Assembly (NCBI GenBank): GCA_963677085.2
Contig: CAXXFH010000004.1
Coordinates: 2,232,001-2,296,000, forward strand
From: G963677085 sp963677085
GTDB taxonomy: Bacteria; Planctomycetota; Planctomycetia; Pirellulales; Thermoguttaceae
Length of the DNA stretch: 64,000 nucleotides
Direction: 5' to 3'
Part shown: positions 43,400 to 51,838 of the stretch, piece by piece
How positions within the stretch are numbered: position 1 is the stretch's first letter
Layout of the letters: each line of letters opens with the position of its first letter
The notes under the pieces: model-generated
Database searches by the model: none
What the model was told of the DNA's origin: nothing
The model's input: only the letters and a program-made list of their open reading frames with translations
Program-made: the position numbers and the translations under genes

Positions 43400-44986
43400 A
43401 TGAAGAAGCCCTCGAACGACCCCGGCGGTGTCCATCATCATCACGATGGTCAGCCGTGTCATTGTTGTCCCGACAACGCGTGGCATCAGCAGTTGAACGT
43501 GTCACGCAGGGATTTTCTGGCTAGCGCAGCGGTGGGTGGTGCTGTGTTGGGCGGATTGAGTTGGGCCAGCCTGGCGGCCGCGGCCGAGCCCGAATTGCCC
43601 ATGCCCAAGGGCCGCGCAACCCTGAAAGTCTTTCCCGTTCTGGTTTGGGATCACCCTCGTCGGGCGCCCATGCGATCGTGGCGCGGTTGGGGCGGAGTTC
43701 ACACGCCCGAGGCGGCGGCTGAGGAAGTCGCGCGGATCAAAAAGGAACTGGCCAGTATCGCCGCGCAGGCCGACTTCCCCGTCGAGTTTGCCGAGGTTGC
43801 GTCGGTAAACGATGTCAAACAAGTGGGGCAATCGTACGAATTAAAGGCAGCCGATGTGGTGGTCGTTTACGGTGCCGGTCACGGAGTCAACGGCTGTCAG
43901 AATTTCGGCAAGGATGTCATTATCTTCCAACGCCATCGCAGTGGGCCGGTCTACCTGCAATACGAAATCGTCAGCCCTCGTTTCCTTCGCCAACATACGG
44001 ATGAGGCGGCGCTGGAGAATATCCGTTTCGACGATGTGGTGACCGACAGCGTCGACGAACTCCAGTGGCGTTTGCGATCGCTTTGTGGTTTGAAAAACAG
44101 CCGGGCGTCGAAGATCCTTTGCATTGGCGGGCCCGGCGGCTGGGCCCAACCGCACGGCGTGATTCCGGCATTGGTCGAAAAAGTCTGGAATCTCGACATG
44201 CAGACCGTATCCTATGAGGATCTCGGCCGGTTGATCCAGGCGGCCCAGGCCGACGAGAAGGCTGTGGCGTTGGCCAAGAGCCGAGCCGATGCTTATCTTG
44301 GCGATGACAACGTAAAGCTGGAGACACAGCGACAGTTCGTCGACAACTGCTTCCTGCTCGACCAAGTGTTTCGAGCGTTGATGGCGGAGGCCGATTGTCA
44401 GGCGATTACGATCCAGGGTTGTATGAGCACCATCATGCCGCAGGCTCAAACGTCGGCCTGCCTGACATTGAGCACGCTGAACGACGACGGTTATCTGGCC
44501 TTCTGCGAATCGGATTTTGTCGTCATTCCCTCGGGCATTTTGTTGGCCAACATCAGCGGCCGCCCCGTGTTTCTCAACGATCCGACCTATCCGCATGACG
44601 GCGTAATCACACTAGCCCACTGCACGGGCCCACGTCGCATGGACGGCAAGACCCTGGAGAAAGCCCGAATCGTTACGCACTTCGAATCGGACTACGGCGC
44701 CGCTCCGAAGGTCGAGATGCCCCGAGGGCAAGTTGTGACGAACATCGCGCCCGACTTCCGCTCAGAACGCTGGATGGGGTTGTTGGGCAAGATCGTCGAC
44801 GCCCCGTTCCTGCCAATTTGCCGCGATCAGATCGACGTCAGCTATGACGTGCCCGACCAACTTGTGGCCGAACGGATGCCCGGCTTCCACTGGATGACGG
44901 CCTACGGCGACTACACGCGAGAACTTGGCTACGCGCTGCGGCGCGTGGGAATTCGGTGGGATTACCTGGACGACCAACCGACGTAG
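43400..44986 (+). CDS. Tat-exported FucI/AraA-like sugar isomerase-family protein
   Basis: The 528-residue product has an unusual leader: a His/Cys-rich stretch (VHHHHDGQPCHCC, about 11-23) before the twin-arginine motif VSRRDFLA and the hydrophobic region AAVGGAVLGGLSWASLAAAA. The mature part resembles the L-fucose/L-arabinose isomerase fold, with DVVVVYGAGHG, IQGCMSTIMPQAQTSACL (equivalent to the central isomerase domain) and TLAHCTGPRRM. Export is odd for an isomerase and suggests a different role on sugars in the periplasm. The AAGGAGA site precedes the ATG at 43400. Divergent AraC control is likely. Confidence 0.82.
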   Translation: MKKPSNDPGGVHHHHDGQPCHCCPDNAWHQQLNVSRRDFLASAAVGGAVLGGLSWASLAAAAEPELPMPKGRATLKVFPVLVWDHPRRAPMRSWRGWGGVHTPEAAAEEVARIKKELASIAAQADFPVEFAEVASVNDVKQVGQSYELKAADVVVVYGAGHGVNGCQNFGKDVIIFQRHRSGPVYLQYEIVSPRFLRQHTDEAALENIRFDDVVTDSVDELQWRLRSLCGLKNSRASKILCIGGPGGWAQPHGVIPALVEKVWNLDMQTVSYEDLGRLIQAAQADEKAVALAKSRADAYLGDDNVKLETQRQFVDNCFLLDQVFRALMAEADCQAITIQGCMSTIMPQAQTSACLTLSTLNDDGYLAFCESDFVVIPSGILLANISGRPVFLNDPTYPHDGVITLAHCTGPRRMDGKTLEKARIVTHFESDYGAAPKVEMPRGQVVTNIAPDFRSERWMGLLGKIVDAPFLPICRDQIDVSYDVPDQLVAERMPGFHWMTAYGDYTRELGYALRRVGIRWDYLDDQPT

Positions 44987-45190
44987 TAGGAACAAGGGGC
45001 ATAGCCGTGGGGTGAGGACTGCGTGTAGCAGCAAGACCTTGTTGATAAGAAAACCCTAATGCGGTACGACGGCAACCGAATAGGGGAAGCCGACTTATGA
45101 ACGGCCCGCTCCCGTTGGTCGCTAACATGCGCGCACCGTGCGCGGAAGTTGCAGCGTAAGACTCTAGCCAACTGATTCCCTCACCCCCGG

Positions 45191-45215
45191 CCCCTCTCCC
45201 GCGACGGGAGAGGGG
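45191..45215. repeat. palindrome (CCCCTCTCCC family)
   Basis: Perfect 10-bp arms CCCCTCTCCC / GGGAGAGGGG with loop gcgac, in the intergenic space after the isomerase-like gene. Confidence 0.8.
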
Positions 45216-45270
45216 AGTCGCTTTTAGAGCGCGCTTGAAGACAGGGAGCTACGTCTCCTTTTCCCTGCCG

Positions 45271-46581
45271 TCAGAGTTCGTTGGCCGACAATTCCGAGGC
45301 CTCATCGCCCAGCCGGTCGTGGGCTTCTTCGGCCCAAGGGCTGTCGGGAGCCAACGCGAGGAAGGCGCGCCAGTGGTGTTCGGCCGGGTCGCGATGGTCG
45401 AGTTCGTCGAGCGTTCGGGCGAGGTGGTAGTGGACGTCGGCGTAGTCGGCATGGTGCTGCAAGGCGCCCTCGAATGCGGCTACAGCCAACTCCAATTGTC
45501 CCATTTCGGCCAGCACGCAGCCCAGGTTCGCCCGGGCTTCGACATAGTCTTCGTCCAACTCGATGGCCATGAAGTAGCGTTCGCGCGAAGCGCCTAATTC
45601 ACCTTGGCGGTAGAGCAGTTCGGCCAGTTGGAAACAGATCTCCGCCCGCGGGCCGCCGGCAGCCAGGGCCGCGCGATAGGTGTCGACCGCGCCGGGCAGA
45701 TTGCCCGTCTCTTCCAACTCGGCAGCATACCGGCAAAGGTCGGTTGGCGAGGTGGGGTCGGGCCGGGCGTCGCGCTGCGGCAGAGTGACGATAATCTCTT
45801 CCGACGTGGTTTCGTCGCGAGAAACTTCCTTTGGTGCGATTCCGTCAGTCGCCGTTTGTACAGAGGCCGTGTCGGCGGCGGATCCTTCCGTCGGAGCAGC
45901 TTCTGCGGAACGCCCGGCCTCGGCGGCGTCGAAGTCGAATCGCAGTTGGCCGCCCGGTTCGATCAGGCCATCGCCCTGACGCAGCAGGATTTGCTTGCCT
46001 TCGATGATCACCGACAACTGGGCCAACGGGCGGCTTACATCGGGCAGGTAGCGTGCCAGCGCGGCCAACTTCTGTTCGATCTGCTTGGGCGATACCCCGG
46101 CGGCTAGCAACTCGGCCAGCCGCCGCGCGTTGGCCACCTGGGGAAAGTCGAAGTAGGGCAGCCGGCGCACCTCGCGGACGGGCACGATCAGCCCTCGACG
46201 GTGCCAGCGGCGAATCACGGTCACCGGCACGTCGAGCAATTCGGCCAGCATCGCGGGCGTATAGAGCCGCTGGAATTCGTCGACCAGCCCCAGCCGCTGC
46301 CAAAGCTGAGTCTCGCTGAGCACCTGAAGGGTGCCGCGTTCGACGGCATCGAGGGTGGGTTCGTCGAACCACTGCTGGGGGCCTTCGGCCTCGGGCACGG
46401 CCAGCTCGTTCTCGCCGATTACGGCCAAATGGACCAAGGCGTCGGGCTTCTCGACCACCGTGGCGCCGTGCCGACGAACCAACTGCGCAGCATCCCGCCG
46501 GCTCATGCTGGCGAGTTTTCCAAGAAATACAACCCGGCGGTCTTGGAGCCGGTCGGACGTAGTAGGAGTTTCTGGCGACAT
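45271..46581 (-). CDS. BRCT-MerR-TPR fusion protein
   Basis: The 436-residue product joins three modules. Residues about 14-60 form a BRCT-like domain (RRVVFLGKLASMSRRDAAQLVRRHGATVV). Residues about 105-172 form a MerR-type winged helix (LYTPAMLAELLDVPVTVIRRWHRRGLI, then PYFDFPQVANARRLAELLAAGV). After an acidic linker, residues about 290-425 contain three or four TPRs (AAELEETGNLPGAVDTYRAAL, ANLGCVLAEMGQLELAVAAF). It could bind DNA through MerR and assemble proteins through the TPRs. Neither a ligand nor a target is visible. The ATG at 46581 begins just after repeat DNA. Confidence 0.82.
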   Translation of the reverse strand: MSPETPTTSDRLQDRRVVFLGKLASMSRRDAAQLVRRHGATVVEKPDALVHLAVIGENELAVPEAEGPQQWFDEPTLDAVERGTLQVLSETQLWQRLGLVDEFQRLYTPAMLAELLDVPVTVIRRWHRRGLIVPVREVRRLPYFDFPQVANARRLAELLAAGVSPKQIEQKLAALARYLPDVSRPLAQLSVIIEGKQILLRQGDGLIEPGGQLRFDFDAAEAGRSAEAAPTEGSAADTASVQTATDGIAPKEVSRDETTSEEIIVTLPQRDARPDPTSPTDLCRYAAELEETGNLPGAVDTYRAALAAGGPRAEICFQLAELLYRQGELGASRERYFMAIELDEDYVEARANLGCVLAEMGQLELAVAAFEGALQHHADYADVHYHLARTLDELDHRDPAEHHWRAFLALAPDSPWAEEAHDRLGDEASELSANEL

Positions 46582-46659
46582 ACTGTTTTTGTAACCGCTC
46601 GGCTGCGTTCCGGAAAGGCGTGGGCGATGAAAAGGGAGCGGGAACACGAGGAATTTCTC

Positions 46660-46788
46660 GTTTCCACGCTTTGCGTGGGAACGCACGTTTTCGACGCTTT
46701 GCGTCGTAGCCCAAACAAGGGCAACGTCCGCGAGCCGCCCACGGACGCGAAGCGTCCGACAGTGGGTTCCCACGCAAAGCATGGGAAC
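46660..46788. repeat. composite inverted-repeat element (GTTCCCACGC family), copy 4
   Basis: Same structure as 4494-4623, with GTTTCCACGC and GCATGGGAAC ends and internal GACGC palindromes. It lies upstream of the BRCT-MerR-TPR gene. Confidence 0.8.
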
Positions 46789-46838
46789 CAGGAAACAAGT
46801 GCGCTGCGTATGCAGCGAGAAAACAAGAATCGCGAACG

Positions 46839-46873
46839 AAAAAAGGGCACGAACAACCGGTTTGTCCGCGCCC
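46839..46873 (-). terminator. intrinsic terminator after the YTV-protein gene
   Basis: On the minus strand a GGGC(G)CGGACAAACC / GGTTGTTCGTGCCC hairpin is followed by TTTTTT (46844-46839), about 55 bases beyond the stop at 46927. Confidence 0.65.
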
Positions 46874-46926
46874 TTTGCTCTGGCTGCCCCGGGCATCCAG
46901 GGCATGACTTGCTTGGCGTTGCGGCC

Positions 46927-48333
46927 TTACGTCCTCGGCCCATCCTCCGGCGAATAGATTTCCTTCAGGCTGCCGCGATTATACGGCCGCGCCTCGCTGG
47001 GGCCCGGCAGGTTGTCGCTCGGGTTTATCGCCGGTTGCCGATCAGCCGGGTCGCTGTTGGGCTGCGACTGCGACTGCGACTGTGCCGGCGTGGGCTGGGC
47101 CGGTGCCGGAGTGGACGTGCTCGGAGCGAGCGTCGTCGTGGCCGATTCCGTGACGATCGGGTTGCCACAAGCGTCCAACGGAATCCGGTAGCACACCACC
47201 TTGGGGACTGAGCAGGTGTAAGTTACCGGGACGCGCTTCTCTACGCAACGCGATACGCGAACCGTCTGCTGCTCGGCCACCATCCGACATACGCGATGCG
47301 GAATCTGTTGCACGCGCTCTTCGTAAACCGTTCGGCAGGTGGTCACCGGGATGCGGCGCGTCTTCTGCTCGCACACCATCCGGCACACCTGATACGGCAC
47401 CTTGTTTTCCACACGCTCGACCACCTGACGGCATACCGTGTAGGGTACTTTGCGCGTTTGTTGTTCGGTAACCATGCGGCATACCTTGTAGGGCACCGTG
47501 CGGCAAACCTGCTCGGGTTGGTAGCTGCAAACCTGTACGGGCACCTGGCGGGCGACCGTTTGCGGTACGTACGTCGTTTGCGGCACCTGCTGGGCCACTA
47601 CGTTCGGCTGCCAGACGCGCTGCACTTCGTAGCTACCTCGCGGGGTTTGTTCCCAGTAAAGGCCTGGTCGCATGTAGACCGTCTGGCCCGTGGCCGGGTC
47701 GACCGTGCATGTGCCCGACTGCCAGCGAAGACGAGTCTTCGGCAGCCTCGGCTTGAATACGGTTTGCGTGGCGTAGCAACCTTGATCGACGTAGCGGGTG
47801 GAGCAAGTCGTGACCGGCTGCATCACCGTTTGGTATTCGGTGCGATAGGTCGTCTGCGTGACCGGCTTCATCACCGTGTAGCATTCCTGCCGCTCTTGCG
47901 TTTCGTAGACCGGTTTCTGCACCGTGTAACACTCTTCACGCTCGGCCGTTTCGGTGACGTAACGCACGCGGTCGTAGCTGCAATCGCGATACTGCGTTTC
48001 GTAGACCGGCCGCTGGACGGTGTATTGCTCCTCGCGGAAGCTGGTTTCCGTAACCGGACGCGCTACCGTGTAGCGGCGTTCCTGGTAGTTGGTTTCCCAC
48101 ACCGGCCGGTAGGTGGTTACCTGCTGGTCCTCGCAGACCGTGTCGTGTTCGATGCGGTAGGCCGTATACTGCCGTTGCTCGCAAATCGTTTGATAGACGA
48201 GCCGGTAGGTTTGGCCTTCGCAATACGAGACACACGGCGTGGGACAACACTCTTGGGCAACGCCCGGGCTGCACCACAGGGCGATCGCCGCCAATTGAAG
48301 CACTGCCAGTTGAGATACAAAGGGAACTCGCAT
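46927..48333 (-). CDS. YTV-repeat surface protein
   Basis: The 468-residue product has a signal peptide (LAVLQLAAIALWCSPGVA, cleaved before QECC). A long Tyr/Thr/Val-rich region follows, built of roughly 14-residue units such as ECYTVQKPVYETQER and CYTVMKPVTQTTYR. A second block of Cys-rich units (VPYKVCRMVTEQQTRK, VPYQVCRMVCEQKTRR, IPHRVCRMVAEQQTVR) follows. This is the planctomycete YTV pattern, thought to contribute to the protein-rich cell wall or surface. The tail is Pro/Ser/Gln-rich. Even-numbered Cys suggest disulphide cross-linking. Confidence 0.9.
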   Translation of the reverse strand: MRVPFVSQLAVLQLAAIALWCSPGVAQECCPTPCVSYCEGQTYRLVYQTICEQRQYTAYRIEHDTVCEDQQVTTYRPVWETNYQERRYTVARPVTETSFREEQYTVQRPVYETQYRDCSYDRVRYVTETAEREECYTVQKPVYETQERQECYTVMKPVTQTTYRTEYQTVMQPVTTCSTRYVDQGCYATQTVFKPRLPKTRLRWQSGTCTVDPATGQTVYMRPGLYWEQTPRGSYEVQRVWQPNVVAQQVPQTTYVPQTVARQVPVQVCSYQPEQVCRTVPYKVCRMVTEQQTRKVPYTVCRQVVERVENKVPYQVCRMVCEQKTRRIPVTTCRTVYEERVQQIPHRVCRMVAEQQTVRVSRCVEKRVPVTYTCSVPKVVCYRIPLDACGNPIVTESATTTLAPSTSTPAPAQPTPAQSQSQSQPNSDPADRQPAINPSDNLPGPSEARPYNRGSLKEIYSPEDGPRT

Positions 48334-48737
48334 TGTGTTTTCACCTTGCCGACATAATGTGTCGGCCATTGAGCAATAAAGCACAACCAGTCAGCATGGC
48401 ACCGACCACATTGGTTCGAGTGCAACGCAATGGGCTACGAATACAACCCATCACCTGAGTGTGCCAGACAATTGCGCCTTGGGCAAACCGCTCCTGCGAT
48501 GGCCCAGACAAGTATTCGTTGTTAGTTGTTAAAAAGCAATGCTTTAGAGCTTCAAAAAAATTCTCAAGTTTTGCAGAGGCATCGCCGACAGTCTGACGCG
48601 ACTTTTGACGGAAGTCTCATGGGAGAAAGACACTTGCGCCGCAAGTTTGCGCAGCCCCTACAACCGGCCCTATTGCGTCCTGGCTCGTTCGCAATGCCCA
48701 TGGTGCACGACATCCTGGCGATGGTACAATGGCAGCC
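48334..48737. other. divergent intergenic region, no gene seen
   Basis: About 400 bases between the YTV gene and the lipoate-ligase-like gene, holding both promoters. No hairpin or repeat of note. Confidence 0.45.
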
Positions 48738-49457
48738 ATGTTCCTGCTCGATCTGACCTTACCAACGCCGGCCGAGAATTTGGCCCTGGACGAAGCCCTG
48801 CTCGAAGAGGCCGAACGTGCGGGTCAGCCGCACGAAACACTGCGTCTCTGGGAGCCGGCCGCGCCGATGGTCGTTGTGGGACGTTCCTCGCGGCTGGAGC
48901 AAGAGGTCCAGATCGAAGCCTGTCGCCAACTGGGCGTGCCCATCCTGCGACGCACGAGTGGCGGTGCGGCGGTAGTGACCGGGCCTGGCTGCTTGATGTA
49001 CGCCGTGGTGCTCAGCTACGAGAAACGGCCCGAGCTTCGCGCGGTCGATCGCGCGCATCGTTTTGTGCTGAACACCATCGTTGCCGGACTCGAAGAACAT
49101 GCGCCGAGCGTACGCTGCCGAGGCACGAGCGATCTGACCCTGGGACATCAAAAGTTTTCGGGCAACAGTGTGCGTTGCCGGCGCGAACACTTTCTCTATC
49201 ACGGCACTCTCTTATACAATTTTCGTTTGGAGTTGATCGAATGCTGCCTGCGAATGCCGCCACGGCAGCCGACCTATCGGGAAGGCCGCGCCCACGGCGA
49301 GTTCGTAGCCAATCTGCCTGTGGCGGCCGACGCGCTTCGCCAATCGCTGATTGCCGCGTGGCATGCCGATCGCCCCAGTGCCACTTGGCCCGAGGCGGAA
49401 ACCGCCCGTTTGGTGGCCGAACGCTACAGCCACGACGAATGGCACGGGCTAAGGTAG
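48738..49457 (+). CDS. lipoate-protein ligase A family protein
   Basis: The 239-residue product has the BPL/LPL catalytic fold: LPTPAENLALDEALLEEAE, LRLWEPAAPMVVVGRSSR, LRRTSGGAAVVTGPGCLMYAVV, and GTSDLTLGHQKFSGNSVRCRR with the catalytic Lys. It lacks the C-terminal accessory domain of E. coli LplA, as do many single-domain lipoate/octanoyl transferases. It attaches lipoate or octanoate to lipoyl domains of E2/GcvH proteins. An ATG at 48729 is an equally possible start. Confidence 0.88.
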   Translation: MFLLDLTLPTPAENLALDEALLEEAERAGQPHETLRLWEPAAPMVVVGRSSRLEQEVQIEACRQLGVPILRRTSGGAAVVTGPGCLMYAVVLSYEKRPELRAVDRAHRFVLNTIVAGLEEHAPSVRCRGTSDLTLGHQKFSGNSVRCRREHFLYHGTLLYNFRLELIECCLRMPPRQPTYREGRAHGEFVANLPVAADALRQSLIAAWHADRPSATWPEAETARLVAERYSHDEWHGLR

Positions 49458-49697
49458 CGGGCAGAGGGCAGGGATCCGGGTTTGGGGTGTGGGAGCCGAC
49501 CACGCTCATCCATCCCTGGACCGACCGGGCGTGTCCCATCAAGCCACCAAGCCCACCGGCTGCGCCCGGTGGGATTCAGTGTGGATTCCCCCGCCCTCAA
49601 TCGTTTTTTCCGTTGTTTTTTCGTTCAGCCCCCTATTTTGCCGCCGCCCCCTGTTTGACAGCCGATTTGGCATCTGCTACATTGCGGGCCGTTACAC
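49458..49697 (+). other. intergenic region with a CCCACCGG hairpin
   Basis: A hairpin CCCACCGG-CTGCGC-CCGGTGGG lies at 49552-49573. It recurs as CCACCGG-CTGCGG-CCGGTGG at 54824-54843 just upstream of cobO. The B12-cluster promoter should lie between 49574 and the riboswitch. Confidence 0.5.
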
Positions 49698-49912
49698 GGT
49701 GCGTTGGTGGTCGGCCACTTATGCTTAAAGGGCCGACGAACAGGGAACCCGGTGCGATTCCGGGACGGTCCCCGCCGCTGTGACCGAGAGAATACGACTT
49801 GCCCTCTCTTGAGGCCATTGTCGTGCCACCGCGATGAACATCCCGGGTTGGCCGCACGACGAGAAGGCCGGGCAGGTCGTCGCTCGGAAGTCAGAAGACC
49901 TACCAACGCGCC
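49698..49912 (+). promoter_or_regulatory. cobalamin (adenosylcobalamin) riboswitch
   Basis: All class-I elements are visible. P1 is formed by GGTGCGTTGGT (49698-49708) and ACCAACGCGCC (49902-49912). The core reads AACAGGGAACCCGGTGCGAT-TCCGGGACGGTCCCCGCC-GCTGTGACCG. The B12 box GGAAGTCAGAAGACCTACC lies at 49886-49904. It precedes the PEP-CTERM gene at 50134 and presumably represses the cluster when cobalamin is plentiful. The expression platform is not classical: a hairpin GCAAACCtCCG/CGGaCGGTTTGC (49920-49951) has no T-run, and the start codon is another 180 bases away. Confidence 0.96.
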
Positions 49913-50133
49913 GCCAGTAGCAAACCTCCGCGAGGGAACGGACGGTTTGCGAAGCGAAGGCCTTCGTTCACATGGGTTTGTTTACCACACCGAAACTGTG
50001 GCGGTCGTCCGTCGCTGCGCGTTGGTGCGTAATCGTGCCATGCCGACGCTACCGGTCCGCGCTCACGCCCTGGCAGCAGCGCAAAGTTCCGCACGCGGTT
50101 TCTTGCCCCCTAAGCAACGCAGGACTTTGCACC

Positions 50134-50955
50134 ATGACGATTCATAGAATTTCCTTGTTAGGTATTGCGACAATTGTAGCCATTCTTGCGGGCCCCACTG
50201 CGGCCAAGGCTGAGGCGGTGTACGCCGACGTGCTGGTCTACTTCGAGCAAGGACTCGAAACCCACGGAGGTACTTGGGAAGACGCCAAACGGGCTGTTGA
50301 CTTCAAAGTGGACACCGGCTTAGTCGACACGGACACCGGCGTATCGGTGGGCCGTTGGTCCGACAATCCCGACCAGGGTACCAACGATCGGCCCGTGGGG
50401 TTGACAGTGGGTTTTTCCACGTCGATTGCAAACGGCTCGGGCAACGACCTGAAGATCATCGGCAATCCTATGACCAGTTGGTATGAGCCGGGGTTCGTGG
50501 AAGTCGCTCGGGAGACTTCCGGTTCCGGCGCCACAGTCGATGGTTGGCAGGACGAGACGTTCTATCTGATCAAGCCCGGCAATTACGACGATTTGGCGGC
50601 CGATCCGCGCACGGCGGCAGCAGATATCAGTTATCCATATAGTGACCCTTGGCTGAACACGGGCGACAACCTCTACGGCTATGCCGACGTGACGGTGGGT
50701 GGCGACTCGATGGACATCTCCGATGCTATCGACGAAGCCGGCAACTCGGTCTTTTTAAGCGACATCGCCTACGTTCGCATCCGCACGGTGACCGACAGTT
50801 CCGCTGGGATCTTCGGTCATTTTTCCACGGAAGTCATGGCGGTCGGGGCCCTCAACGGCGTTGTGCCCGAACCGTCGACCTACATGTTAGCACTGATGGG
50901 TTTCGTTGCGGCCGGGATATTCGGCTGGCGACGTAAATGTCGGCAGACAGGTTGA
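50134..50955 (+). CDS. PEP-CTERM surface protein under a cobalamin riboswitch
   Basis: The 273-residue product has a signal peptide (ISLLGIATIVAILAGPTAAKA), a beta-rich domain, and the sorting tail VPEPSTYMLALMGFVAAGIFG with an RRKCR basic end. The central LTVGFSTSIANGSGNDLKII and SDIAYVRIRTVTD correspond to ITVGFATAIRNGSGADFAVF and EEINFVRLVDI in the second half of the protein at 51839-53788, so the two are paralogues. As first gene behind the riboswitch it is probably a B12-responsive surface protein. Exosortase-dependent anchoring is inferred from the tail. The ATG follows a short AGGA site. Confidence 0.88.
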   Translation: MTIHRISLLGIATIVAILAGPTAAKAEAVYADVLVYFEQGLETHGGTWEDAKRAVDFKVDTGLVDTDTGVSVGRWSDNPDQGTNDRPVGLTVGFSTSIANGSGNDLKIIGNPMTSWYEPGFVEVARETSGSGATVDGWQDETFYLIKPGNYDDLAADPRTAAADISYPYSDPWLNTGDNLYGYADVTVGGDSMDISDAIDEAGNSVFLSDIAYVRIRTVTDSSAGIFGHFSTEVMAVGALNGVVPEPSTYMLALMGFVAAGIFGWRRKCRQTG

Positions 50956-50957
50956 CT

Positions 50958-51797
50958 ATGGGGTATTCGGTAAACTGTGCTCGACGTTGTCGCGGTTTTA
51001 CCCTAGTGGAACTGCTGGTGGTCATCGCCATCATCGGGCTACTGATCGCCCTGCTATTGCCGGCCGTGCAGGCAGCGCGAGAAGCTGCACGCCGGGCACA
51101 GTGTACTAACAACCTACGCCAAATCGGTATCGGGATGCACGGATATCATACGGCCCTAAAGAGTTTTCCGGTCGGCGGCATTGAGCATCGCTGGATGGTA
51201 GGTTCGGATGGACACCCTCTGTTTGGCAAGACCGGGCGCCAGATTGCCTGGTCTGCGTTTTTGCTGCCTTACATCGAACAAGCCGCGTTGCATGGCCAAA
51301 TCGATTTCTCCAAGGCCTTCGACAGTGTGGAAAATGCTACCGCCGCCGCGCAGGTGATCCCAACCTACTTGTGCCCGACAGTACCCCGCGACAGCTACCT
51401 TCACGACGGCCGGGCCGCGATCGACTATGGCGGAATCTACGGAGAGCGAATCTACAGTTCCAGCGGAACCCCCAACGGTACCATGCTTTATCAGAAGGCT
51501 GTTTCGATTCGGGATATTCGCGACGGAACGGCCAATACGGTGATGGTTTCGGAAGATTCCGCCTGGGAAGACGGTCAATGGATCAACGGGCTGAACGTTT
51601 TCGATCAAGCCTACACGATCAACTTTGAGCCGCCCGACGCTAGCAGCATCGAGAATGAGATGCGCAGCCTGCACCCAGGTGGTGCGAACGCACTTTTTTG
51701 CGATGGGTCGGTGCATTTTCTTGGCGAGAGTCTCGGAGAAGAGTTGATCGCAGCGATCTGCACCCGCAATGGTGGAGAAATCGTTGAGAGATTTTGA
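50958..51797 (+). CDS. DUF1559 pseudopilin-like protein
   Basis: The 279-residue product carries the prepilin signal and helix CRGFTLVELLVVIAIIGLL (Gly before Phe, Glu at +5), followed by AAREAARRAQCTNNLRQIGI, and the family end box HPGGANALFCDGSVHFLGE. It is a planctomycete DUF1559 protein, probably processed by prepilin peptidase and assembled with a type II secretion/pilus-like machine. It starts 2 bp after the preceding stop and is followed by the DUF4465 gene within 42 bp, so it is part of the B12 cluster. Its role there is unknown. Confidence 0.92.
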   Translation: MGYSVNCARRCRGFTLVELLVVIAIIGLLIALLLPAVQAAREAARRAQCTNNLRQIGIGMHGYHTALKSFPVGGIEHRWMVGSDGHPLFGKTGRQIAWSAFLLPYIEQAALHGQIDFSKAFDSVENATAAAQVIPTYLCPTVPRDSYLHDGRAAIDYGGIYGERIYSSSGTPNGTMLYQKAVSIRDIRDGTANTVMVSEDSAWEDGQWINGLNVFDQAYTINFEPPDASSIENEMRSLHPGGANALFCDGSVHFLGESLGEELIAAICTRNGGEIVERF

Positions 51798-51838
51798 ACC
51801 ACACAAGTAAAGTCGGAACGAGAATAAGGTTTTTTGCC

